A stretch of 64,000 bases of DNA from positions 106,539,319 through 106,603,318 of the forward strand of contig CP136066.1 in the NCBI GenBank assembly GCA_032622095.1, written 5' to 3'. The stretch comes from Siphonodentalium dalli. Its lineage: Eukaryota > Mollusca > Scaphopoda > Gadilida > Siphonodentaliidae. Made by a program: the position numbers and the translations under genes. Under the pieces are notes generated by a model. The model was not told the origin of the DNA. It searched no databases and saw only the letters and a list, made by a program, of their open reading frames with translations. Positions 45,440-58,900 of the stretch are shown here, piece after piece (position 1 is the stretch's first letter; every line of letters begins with the position of its first letter).

Positions 45440-45780
45440 AAGTCATAATGTGTACCACACATGGCACCATTTCTGGCAGTTTGGTATGAAAAGCCCAAAC
45501 TGAGGTGTTCTATGGAAATGGTAAAATGGGTGGGGGACCAAACTGACCTCAGGTGTTCTATGGAAATGGTAGGGGTGGGTACATTCAGATTGAACCAATA
45601 GCAGTGAATAATGATTTTTTGTGAAACATACATGTATGATACACGAGTAACGTACATATGTACACCATTCAGAATTTCGTGAAGTCCCCCCCCCCATCCC
45701 TACCACTTCTGGCAGCTTAGCTTGGAGAGTCAATCCTGACTGCAAGTGTTAAATGGAAATGACAGAGAGGTGGGAGGCTG
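45440..45780. repeat. Minisatellite-like repeat
   Basis: Three diverged blocks share 'ggtgttctatggaaatgg' and '(t)tctggcag(t/c)tt'; they are at about 45460-45520, 45540-45575 and 45700-45770. They lie within the likely 3' region of the InaF gene. Confidence 0.5.
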
Positions 45781-45961
45781 CAATGGGATACAAGCAGATA
45801 TACAGGTTAGTTTGTGGTGGAAGATATCCACTAATGGTGTTGAGATACTTCAGCTCTTCAATCACCCACCCCACCATTATATACGCGATGTGTATCCTTT
45901 GAAGCTACTGAACTCACCTTATTAAAATGCGAGACGTCACACCATAACGAAGTTCACCTGG

Positions 45962-47321
<1,360 letters not shown>

Positions 47322-47325
47322 TTAA

Positions 47326-47769
47326 AGGTACTCAATCCGATCAGAGGGTCCTATATTACTATTTCTTTGGCTTTGGGGGTAAAAAATAATTGATTCGAGT
47401 CGAGGAACCTACCAATCAACGTTCAGGGTGATCAGATATCGATATTTGAAGTTTCGTTATTTCTATTCTTTCTGTCCCAGAACAGTTCAAATTGCGTTAT
47501 TATTACCAGTTGATTTTAGAGTTATCCATCCTTGTCTGTTTGAATAGTGTTTTGGTGTACACATCTCGAGCATATTACGAAGTTAATGGCAATTATTAGT
47601 ACTCATCTCGAGAAATAACAAATTTCAAGCTTTGTTTGATGGGTTCCTCGACTCGAATAAAATATTTGTTAACCCCAAAGCCAAAGAAATAGTAATATAG
47701 GACCCTCTGATCGGATTGTTGTTGTTGGAATATGTTGAGATGGGGACCCTCTGATCGGATTGAGTACCT
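47326..47769. mobile_element. TTAA foldback MITE, family A copy 4 (opposite orientation)
   Basis: TTAA precedes it (47322-47325) and TTGA, a likely mutated TTAA, follows (47770-47773). The duplicated AATCCGATCAGAGGGTCC motif is at the right end, so this copy is inverted compared with copies 1-3. Confidence 0.86.
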
Positions 47770-47974
47770 TTGATATTGGGATGAATTGAGTTTTATATAT
47801 ATCAGATTGATGAAGACACGGATTCAGTGTGAGTGTTCATTGCTTCAAATGTGCTTGCTTAAGTGAGCATGAACAAGTTCTCATTTCTTATCAAAATGGC
47901 CATATATAATCAGAATGGCACATTGAGATATACATGTGCATTGTATACCCTGGTACTTTTATCTTGGCATAATG

Positions 47975-48220
47975 GAACAGGTACCATATCATGGTATACA
48001 TTGGTAAATATTTTGCAATTTATATATCTTGCTATTGTATTTACCCCGATATTTATATTATTGTGTATACCATGGGACTATGGTATTTTTACCATGGTAG
48101 TGTCACCCTGGTAGTTTCACAGCGGTATACAATGGTAGATTTACCATGGTACTTTCACTACAGTATACCATGGTAGCTATACCCAGGTGTACCATGATAA
48201 ATTTACTTTGGTATACTGTG
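47975..48220. repeat. Palindromic TACCATGGTA-rich microsatellite
   Basis: Words such as TACCATGGTA, ACCATGGTAG and GTATACCATGG recur at short intervals. A related but different palindromic stretch is at 56320-56660. Confidence 0.6.
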
Positions 48221-49192
48221 GACAGTCCCGGTAAAACCTGAGCTCCATTGGGATATTGTGCTAAAATAAAATGGACAGACTAATAACAAACAATTAACAC
48301 CCATTTTAAATGGACATACAAGGCCTTCACATTGGGCGAATGTGCAAACATTGTAAAAGTCTGTGAAAGCATCACCACCAGGAAGCACAATACGAAATAG
48401 ATATAAAAAAATTCGGATATTTAATTCAGCCCTCGAATTAGGAAAAATGCCCCATGACAAATTTAATGCTGTGGCAAATTAGATTTCACATGCATGTTGC
48501 CACGGCATTGACTTTGACATTCGAGGACTGTATTTATTATAAATAACTCTACAATAACAAACTTTTGCATGTAGAAACCATTGTTAAGTAAATATTACTG
48601 ATACAGTGCCAGTCATTTCATCAACAGACATTGCCTATGTCAATTGCAATTCAATCATTGTTTGCAAATCTGTTATTTGTAAAACATTTTTCAATTCTCT
48701 GACCTTTTCTACCGTAAAAAATTGGAACTTATACTAACTGTTAGTGGATAAAATGACTTGCCTTCTAATAGTAATATTTACATAATAATTGATTCAACAT
48801 ACATGTGAAATCTCATTATCCACAAATAATTTATAATGAACCCTTTGGCGGGTAGAAACACATTTATGATGTTTTACATTGGCATGTAGTTTTAGGGCAA
48901 TATTATGTTGCCGCGATCATAACTTGGGGAAAACTCATCTGCTAAAAGGTAATTTTTCATGGCTATAATGTGGATATATATAATTTGTATTATTTACATT
49001 GATCTGTGCTTTTAATAATGTTGTCTGTATGATTTATTTGTAACAATAGGCGATTATTTGCAACAAGAGATAGACTTTCGTCTGGTGCATACCACCCCCC
49101 CCCCCCCCCCCCCCTGCCCCATGTGGCACACTGCCTTGTGTGGGCATAAACAAATTTATAATAATTAAAATTAAAAAAACCAGCGCACCACT
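48221..49192. repeat. Decayed family F-like repeat and leader of a tandem-array repeat
   Basis: 48290-48850 repeats the order 'gggcgaatgtgcaaac', 'catcaccacca', 'gtagaaaccattgttaagtaaatatta', as in 34.8 and 36.7 kb. At 49064-49145 is 'caacaagagatagactttcgtctggtgcatacc' with a long C run, like 41066. Confidence 0.45.
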
Positions 49193-49671
49193 CAAGTCTT
49201 GAAATAGTGTGTCTGTCATTGGAAGAATGAGGTCCCCAGAGGGTGAATTTAATGACGATATAAATATAAAGATATATTGACTAAATTATGAAGCATGTGG
49301 TGTACAAATGGTCTTTTCATTTGCTTTCTCCTTCTCAAGCCTACAAATAGTGTGTCTGCCTTATGCAGAATGAGGTCCCCAGAGGGTGAATTTAGTGATG
49401 CAAATTCACCCTCTGTGAAACTCTTTCTGCTTAGACCTCAACTTAGACCTAGGATCAGATTGAAGTTCCCCAATTGAAGTTGGTGATGTTCACCCATTAG
49501 TCACGTCAATTAATATAATGTTTATTTGAGATTATAGATACTTCCCAGAAGATGAGGCCTAAGCAGAATGAGTTCCCCAGAGAGTGAATTTGGTGATGCG
49601 GGATAGCATAACTAAATTAACCCTCTAGGGATCTCATTCTACAAATGACAGACACGATATATCAAGGCTTG
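49193..49671. mobile_element. Two-hairpin MITE, family B copy 7, rearranged
   Basis: It opens CAAGTCTTGAAATAGTGTGT and closes ATCAAGGCTTG. A second left terminus (CAAGCCTACAAATAGTGTGT) begins at about 49339. The 49265-49338 piece between them is foreign and matches 63463-63520 in reverse. Flanks CGCACCACT and GGCGCCACT resemble a ~9-bp duplication. Confidence 0.7.
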
Positions 49672-52277
49672 GCGCCACTTTAACAAACGCATTTGTACAA
49701 CCACAATGTACATCAAGCTTCATCGAATTAGATACGTTTAACCACTGCCCACTGGTCCACTGGGTTGTCAGCTATATTTTAATTAATGATATACATTGCA
49801 TAGAACTATAAGTTGCAATAAATATATACATTGCATAGAACTATAAGTTGCAATAAATAACATTATGAGAGAATTTTGCCAACATCGGCATTTTGTTGTC
49901 TGTAACCTTGAGTGCAGATACTTTCAACAACGTTGGGCAACAAAAAAACATGCCTCTGCACTCGCTGCTGCAATGTTTCGCAACATGTCAATATTTCGCA
50001 ATTGATATATCTTGAAATTTTATTTATCCTGGTACTTACTTTTACCATGGTAAAAAAAAAAAAAATGATTTTTGTTTTAATTCATATTTTTACCCTTAAT
50101 TTTTATTACTATCAATTACGCCCCTGTGATCTGCAACCTCAATCAAATGCTCAATCACTGAAATAAAAAGTGCTTCATCATCTTGGGAAATTTTATTAAA
50201 ACAATCAACAATGATACAAGAGCAAATTCAACAATAATTATAGCAATCACAACATTAGTAACAAAAAGCCTCCAGCTAATATAACTGAATGAAAGTTTTT
50301 TTGTATATATTAAATGGCTATTAATGTCCTCGATTGAACAAAGTCCAAATCCAGAAAATGAAAGTGCTTTTTCATGGACCCCTTTAATGTCTATTTGTAA
50401 TAAATTTAGGAGAATCAACGTTTTTTGCGGGTATTTAATTTCATGTGTTAATGACTATTCCACTGGCGATATGTTTACAAAAAAACCCAACCTTGCTGTC
50501 ACGTGATGCCTGTTTCTCACCTCCAACTCATTAGAGCTCTCTAATGTATTTACTGTAACTCGGGAATGGTCTATTAGATTGATAACAATCATGAGTTGTG
50601 GAAGTACTGAAGAGCAAGGGGGAGCTCAACCTTTAGAAGGGCTTTCCCCAGCGTAAATTATGCATTATCACAGGTGTCTGATAAGGGCAAGGGGGCTGGA
50701 GCCCCTGCATGCCCAACTTCGCTGCTGCTCCTGGATGACATTCACAAAATGAGATGCAGACAAGCTAGCGATGAGGCGGATGTGCTGGCCAGAGAGGCAT
50801 GGGTTCAAATGGTATAGGTTTGAAATTACTGTAGGAATAGTCTTTGCTACCTTGAAACAGGTACATGTATCGATCCAAACCAAAATTGACATGATATGGT
50901 CGACAAGCCATATGAGCGGAGTAATCAGATTAATCTTAAATATCATTAAATTATAAGATACACATGGCTTGATGTTAAGCCCCATGAGCAAGATTTACAA
51001 AACACGAAGCCTGCATGAAGCACAGTTTCGGTAACAGCTTCCAATGAGGGTGTCACCCCTGAATCATGAATACCAGTAAACAGAGTGGGGTGAATCCTGC
51101 CTACCAGATAAGAAAATATGGAATAAATACTTAGTAATTTTACACTAATATCATAGTTTTCACACATGTCCTGAAGAATTATCCATCAATTCAACATATC
51201 AATTGTTATCAGACTGAACTAGAGGTGAGCTGTCAACAAACTCTACTAAAAAAGTCGGACAGACCTCATAATCACAGGTGCATTTTTAGACTCGGGGGTA
51301 TAAAATATAAATTTGGAGTCAGAGACACCAGTAAACACGACCTTCTGTCACTAGAAAATTATATTTTCTCCCATTATATTTTTTTGAATTGGGACAGAAA
51401 GTATAGTATTTTAAAAACATTTAGAACATTACAAGATTTTTTTTTAAATAGATCTTTTATAAACAATTTTAATTAAAATATGTGCAACACCGGAATATGA
51501 CCAAAATTGTTCTCTTCTGTTTTTGTGGTACATGTAATATCAATGTTCTTTGGAAAGAAGTTTCATATAAATTTTGGTGTTGCTGGCGGTGTTGCCAGAA
51601 GAAATATAGCATCTTTAAAGAAACGGGCGGCCTTCGTGGTAGGTATAGCTGTTAAAATAGTCACATCCACTAAAACCGCCATAAACAGAAAGAATATTAT
51701 ATAGTAGACAGATGTTGTTCTTATACCAATCATAAATATCGCGTACATTGCATGTTATTGTCATGTTTGTACGCTTTGTTATGTACGTTGCGCTGTGGAA
51801 GGCAAAGATAAAATTATTGGTGCCATCAACAATCGCATTCAGATCACACCAAATTTTATTTTAATCGATCCATTCTACTCGCTGTCAGTAAAAAATCCAG
51901 CTAAACCTAACCTATACGGTAATACATACCAAATTAGGAATTTACTAGGATAGTATTGTGAGTTGTAAGTTGTTGACGCACCAAATGCACATGAATCTAA
52001 ATAAGGAAATGATGCAACATCGTGACTCTGCTTATAAACAATTCACTGCACTTTTTGCGAGAAACTAAAAAACACTCGACCTGCAATTTCTCTGACACAA
52101 AGCGTGCTTTGTGAATAATATCACATATATATCATCATTATGCTATACCATTAGTATATTCTTGAAGAAATTATCATAATCTGATCAATGTTATTTCTAA
52201 ATTATAACCTACAACGAAGGCTGCCCGTCCCTTTAAGCATGTAAATTTAGCAGATAGTCCTTGACCATAGGCCAATG
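49672..52277. other. Intergenic, no gene recognised
   Basis: A short exact tandem duplication 'tacattgcatagaactataagttgcaataaata' is at 49791-49858. No gene was recognised in the remainder. Confidence 0.45.
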
Positions 52278-52281
52278 TTAA

Positions 52282-52749
52282 AGATGGGTTATCTCTTTAA
52301 ATAACATTTTTTAGATAGTTCACCTGAGTATGAAATACCGGTAATATGTTGGAGTCGGAAATATCTGCCCGGAAACGATTCTATCAATTAATATTGATTT
52401 TATTTCGATATAGATTTATTCAATTAATGGAAAACTTCCTTTTGTTCTATAATTGATTGTATATATTGAAATATTAAGTGCGAATCAAGTAGATAAGACC
52501 CAAAGTGTACCATATGCTTATCGTCAAAGAATAAAATACATGTAACTTAACATATCCACTAATCGCAAATAAAAAATACGGTTGTGAATATCAGGCACCA
52601 CTATTGAATGGCACAGAGTTATCAATACGTAAACAATTCCAAATAAAATCAATATTAATTGATAGATGCATATCCGGACAGGGGTTTTTGATTCATATTT
52701 CATACCCATAAAACTATATAGATCATGTTACGGAAGAGATAATCCACCT
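52282..52749. mobile_element. TTAA foldback MITE, family G
   Basis: AGATGGGTTATCTC at the left and GAGATAATCCACCT at the right are inverted. TTAA flanks it on both sides (52278-52281, 52750-52753). Inner arms pair TCTATCAATTAATATTGATT with its complement near 52645-52666. It lies about 170 bp past the proposed LRMDA-like stop codon. Confidence 0.75.
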
Positions 52750-52921
52750 TTAATGTATATTAATTTTAAAAAATAAAATATTTGAGCCACACCCCCAGAA
52801 AATTTTGGTGTTGGGTGATATCACAGTACAATCAAGTCAATAATAACACTTGTAACCAAAAGGTGTTTGAAAATTGAAATGGACATCTCAGTCAGTAGCT
52901 ACATGTAGATTCAACAATTGG

Positions 52922-52957
52922 TTATCTCTCCTCAGATTTCCTCCTCTTCTTTTTCGC
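52922..52957 (-). CDS. LRMDA: LRMDA-like gene, proposed terminal exon
   Basis: CCCTATTTCTTCTAG precedes GCG at 52957. The frame reads AKKKRRKSEER then TAA (52922-52924). It enters in phase 0, matching the phase-0 end of the exon at 57139. The basic tail is plausible, but 36 bp is little evidence, and another terminal exon in 53-57 kb is possible. Confidence 0.5.
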   Translation of the reverse strand, partial: AKKKRRKSEER

Positions 52958-55900
52958 CTAGAAGAAATAGGGTGTTATTAGTGACAGGAACCTGTTTCTA
53001 ATTGACATTCAACTAAAAATCAGGTTACAATAAGTACACCACATAGAGTATCCATACTGGGTCATGAGTATACAAAACATCATTGAAATCCGACCTATGA
53101 TGACTGAGATACATAGCTCCAAATTTAATATGAACGGCTATAAGCATGGATGCAGGGATGGAAAATCATGGAACCCATATTCCTATACAAATTGTGGTGA
53201 GCGATAACTAAAAATCAGGTTATAAATAACAAGAAGTTGCACCTCAGGTGCTGGCTTACCCCCACAGTGCCAAATTGATAAATGATCAGGATGAAACCCA
53301 AATTTAAAATAAACAGAAGGATAACTCTAGAAAGGAAAATGGAAACAAGGTTGAAAGCAGTCAGTAATTGAAGGCGGCTTTTATTTTTGTTTGATAACAG
53401 CAGCAGATGTTGACTGTCCCATTGAAAGCCTGTTGAAGTGCAACAATACTCATTATTAGAAAATATGATTGTCGCAAATCTGTGCATGTCCTATGGCTTC
53501 AGAAAGGACCATGCTGTATTAAAATTCCTTGATAAGATTTCCAACAAACAAATTTCTCTGTAGCCCTTCCCAAGATATTCTTTAAATAAAAACCTTGCTG
53601 ACTCATGCATCACAGAGCACCGTGTTGTTAGTCCAAGTTTCCGTCGACATAAACCAGCTTATGATGTTGGTATAGTGCCAGAGGCTGGTTTAAGTCAAAG
53701 GCCTATTCCATTAATATGCTAGCATGTCCAGATCAAGTGGTTGGATTTTTCATCAAATGTAATCAACTTTATTCTACATATCAGTTTAGAATGATAAAAT
53801 TATTGGAAAGAGTGATGTATTATGGTCACAATGATGTATTATAGTCAAACTTTTATGTTAAAATAGGCATATAATATGTCATGTAATTAGAAGTATCCAC
53901 ACATTTTATCATGCTTTGTTTGAATTTCAAAAGACTCGACTTAATCCGAAGACTAATCGGCATTATTCACATTTTCTCCAACAATAGTTTCGACTTGGGT
54001 GACAGATCGAACGCCTCCAATAACAACAAAAACATTTATTTCCAACATTTTATTGCTGTTTTTTAAATTGAACAGTATTAAAGGGGGACTGTACTCATAA
54101 TGTTCTGTATTTGAGGAATATGTTTAACCTGAAGTAATAACAAGAACTTTACCAATATGCCAAGTGTGAGTACCAATGAAAATTGCTCTGGAATAAAACA
54201 TGTTAGTCAACCAAAATCTGTCAACTTTCAATGCATTTAGAATGGTACGATGGGAGTATGAATCGATGGGAATACAAATATTTTACGGAATGGCAGCAAA
54301 ACCAGAATGTAATGAATGAAAGTGTCCATGACACTGTAGCTCAACTTTGCGAAGAATATAAATTTTTGTGATGAGCAATAAATGGAATGATGAACTGAAT
54401 TTTGAAATCCAAGATGGCAGCTGGTGGCCATGTTTTTTTGCCGAATGACCCCAAAATGACTATCTACAATGTCAATGTTAACATCCATGACAAATTTCAT
54501 GATGATCCGACAAAGGTATGACCGTGCCAAAGGATTTAGTCATGCAAAGAGTAAAATCCAAGATGGCTGTCGGTGGCCATGTTTTATGGCCAAAATGACT
54601 CGTTCGCATATACATGTCAATGTTATTATCTATGACCAATTTCATAATGATCCAACCAAAGGTACAGCCTCCAGCCCGTGCCAAAGCATTTAGTCATGCA
54701 AAGAGTAAAATCCAAGATGGCTGCTGGCAGCCATGTTTTATGGCCAAATGACCCCAAAATGACTGGTTCCCATCTACAAGTCAATGTTAACATCCGTGAC
54801 AAACTCATGATGATCCGACCAAAGGTACGACCTGTATCCCATGCCAAAGGATTAAGTCATGGAAAGAGTAATATCCAAGATGGCTGCCGGCGGCCATGTC
54901 TTTTGGCAGAATTACCCCAAAATGACTCATTCTCATCTACATGTCAGTGTTAACATCCATGACATATTTCAAGATGACCCAACCAAAGGTACAACCTCTA
55001 GCCCGTGCCAAAACTTAACAACCATGACATATTTCATGATGATCAGACAAACACTCCGGTCTGTAGCCCGTGCTAATGGATTTAATTTTGAAATCCAAGA
55101 TGGTTGCTGGCAGCCATGTTTTTTTGCCGAATGGCCCCAAAATGACTTGTTCCCATCTACATGTCAATGTCAACAGCCATGACAATTTCATAATGATCCG
55201 ACCAAAGGTACGATTTGTAGCCCATGCCAAATGATTTCAATTGACATCTCATGTGGAGTTCAGAAAAAATATCATATCTTTTTATGGCAAAATCCAGTTA
55301 CTGTCACAATTCCGACATTTTATTAGTGTTATTGGTGATTTTAGATGAACAGGTAATTAACATTTAAAGACTGCAGTAGGATAGTAATGGAATGGGTCCT
55401 CAATGTAAACCAGCAACTACATGTAGCACTACCATAATCACAAGTTACATATGTCAAAGGAAACTTTGACTACCATGCTGACAGATCAGACCTGATGATA
55501 TTCAAGGCCATTTCCCAACAACTTTCAATGTTTTCCAAGACCTACTAACTCTGAAATTGAAGGACATTCAATTTTATTTCCCAGCAAATTTGAAGAATTT
55601 TCAAACTTTTTCCCCGAGTTATTCAATTATGCTTTCAATGAGCAGTGTATATACATGTGCCGCCAAAAAATCAAGGCTATGTAAGGCCCCTTATGTCAAT
55701 TTAAACACTTTCCAGGTAATGAATGGCTATTTGTGAGATTCAAGGCTATTCCAGGCTTTCAAGAGGAGCACTCTGCTGTGTGGTGCAGTCCTGTATAGCA
55801 AAGGCTGCCACATGATTCCATGCAGTGAGACTATTCAGTTCAATCGCAGAAACGGACAATGTTTGCTGAATTTATATGACATTGGATATTAGACTACAAA

Positions 55901-58900
55901 AAAATATTTTTGGAACATGAACATATTTGGGAATGCCTCCCGCAAAAATCTCCCGGATTGCCATTTTCAAAACTGAACAGTTCTGTATTGTACATAAGAT
56001 GCAATGAACACTTCTCTCATTATACAGCTGCATGGTCAGTGTCGTAATAAAATAAAATACATGTAACTCTTGAGTCTTGAAGCTCTGAAGTTATTACCAA
56101 ATGTAGTGTTGTGTAATTAATGTTTATTGATATACGTATTTCCAATGCTGTTTCCCAACATTTGGGCCGATTCGTCAATTTTGAATAGATACACTTCGAA
56201 TCGAATCGGGTGAAAGATTCCGAATCGAATCAAATCTCGAATATTTGCAAGGCCATAGTTTTGAGGTTTTCGACAACTAGAATACATATATCTTCCTGCA
56301 CCCTTAATATGAAAAAATACAATAGTATTACCATAGTAATACTATGCTATACAGTAATGGTATACCATATAGTAATGGCATACCATAGTACACTACAGTA
56401 TAACTATAGTATATATATGCATCAATCCTAGTACTCCTGGGACTTTTAGTATAGTATGTTGTGGTAATACTATAGTATCCCATTGTATGCCATAGTACAC
56501 TAAAGTATAGCTATAGTATACTGTAATACAACTCTAGTATACATACAACAATACAGTATGAAATACTATGCAACATTTATATACTCCTGGGACTTTACTA
56601 TATTATATTGTGGGTATTACTATAGTATATCATAATATTACTGTAGTATGCCATGGAACAATATGTAACTATTATAGTGCTACATGTATAAGTACTTAGT
56701 AGCTAGTGTACCAGAGAAAATCATGCATACATTTTTACATGGAAATCTAAACATGGCTTGTTTTGGTTGTGAACTTACATTTTCAAGATAACCTACAGGT
56801 GGAATACCAAACAACTAGGTGTAACTATTTAACTATTTTGTTCAACAGAAAAAGACAAAAAAATAAACATTTTAGATAAACAAATCCCTCTTTTATAATT
56901 GTAAAACTGAGGGGGGGGGGGGATAATATACTATAGTATTTCAATAGTACTGATAAGTATCACCATATTTTTACCTATTTCACAATAGCACATTACGCAG
57001 CGGAGGTGTTTTCAGTATCTTTATATCGAGAAGAAAGTCATGTTTCGTTAGTAAATCAGTGCAAAATCAGTGCAAAACTATTGAGTACCTGTTAGTGTAT
57101 GAGTCCAATATGTCAGTCATTCTTATCATAGTACTTACAATTAATCGATATATTCTGAATGCTTCTTCACGCTCATTTTCTGTCACGGTTTTATCATCAA
57201 TGCATTCAATTTGTGGAAATCGGCTTATTATAAAGTGCCTACAAGTGTTAAAACTTTGAATGAAAGGTAGATAAAACAAGAGCACACACAACTTGTGCTA
57301 CAGTAATGCCCTAAATAATCGGCTTGTTGCCTTTCATCGGAAAGCTCTCACTGAGAGCTTTCCGATGAATGGCAACAAGCCATATTTCCGACTAAATCCT
57401 GAAAAGTTACCCATAATTATGCGAGGACGGATAGATAGAAAATATTTCCAGATAAACACAAAAGGATAACTCTAGAACAGGACATGCAAATTATCTAATT
57501 GAAACCTCTTATGATAGCAATCATTTTGAGCCCGGGAGACAATAAGTGAACTCTTTCTGTTACTTTGTTACAACGAAGTAATATTTTGATATAACATTAT
57601 AACAAATTAAGATACTGATATAACAGAATAAATAGAGGATATCTAGTGTTTTTGAGTGGATACCGAAAAATATGTCATGAGTGAGCGAGACAAATGTTTA
57701 TTTTCGCGAGCGGCTTGCCGCGAGCGAAAATAAACACTTGTCGCGGCCACGAATGACATATTTTTCCGTATCCACTCAAAAAACACTAGATATTCTTTTT
57801 ATTATACGCATTTCCAAAGAAATTCACCATTCACGACGTTAAATGATCTCACAATCCATGCATCATTGTTGAAACCATCAGCTGATCGATGCCTGTTCAC
57901 GCAATGCTACTTCACCATCCGCAGAATATAAAAATATAGTTCCCGCATTCTTCCCTTTATTTCCCCCCATAAATATGTCGAATTTCAACGTAAAATAGAT
58001 TTTAATTATAACTGTAATATCAGTGAATATAATATAAATTAGAATATCAAAATGGGTTCTTTCAACTGTACGAACCGGAAACAGTATTGGTACACGCAAG
58101 TGAATCGGTCGCACGGTCGAGCTAGTGTGAAAGTATATTCTTCTATATCCCCTTCTGGGTGATATCGATGTTTATCTAAACCCGTATTTTTCTATAATTC
58201 ACTGTTGAGCGTATAATAAGATTTCGTTATAATGAAATAAGATTTTAATATAATAAAAACAATATTTTGATATAACAAAATAACAAACTATTCTATGGAT
58301 ACAACAAAATATTTGAGCATAGTGAGACTGGTGTCTAATTCATCAAAGATTTGGTGGTTCCGACTCCTTACACCACACTGGCATATCCCCAGAACATATT
58401 TGACAGCCCCCCCCCCCCCCCAATAATACTTGGCCTATAATGCAGTGAGGTCATTTTTTGTTCTGGGAACCTATTGATTTATAGTTGTAAAATTGACTCT
58501 AGAAGCTCAAATTTGACAACATCTATCGTTCATATTGATTATTCATGACTAATGTGACATTAGGCCTGAACATTATCGGCATTGAAATGCAAACTAATAG
58601 TTACATAAAAAACACAATTGTGGTATGTGATGATGGATTGTGTCAGTTCATATAGGCCTGGCCCACAAACAGACCATATGTGTTAGGGGGGATGTCGATT
58701 GTTGTCAAAATGTCAAAATGAGGTGGTATTAAAATGCATTATTTGGCGAAAAAAATTATCAGTGGGAAATCCAAAAAAATAGGTACAATTTGTTCTGGAA
58801 CATTGTTATTTCCAACCATTATTCAATGTGAAATATCTTGTTTTAGACCAAAAGTGGAACAATTTGCTACTCACTAGTCAAATTTGAATGAACTGAAATC

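Noticed and set aside
49085-49114. Long C run
   Set aside because: Low-complexity tract within a dispersed repeat leader; no functional claim is possible.
54469-55182. Several overlapping 70-107-codon frames
   Set aside because: They read through the 157-bp tandem array; unit length, not coding selection, keeps them open.
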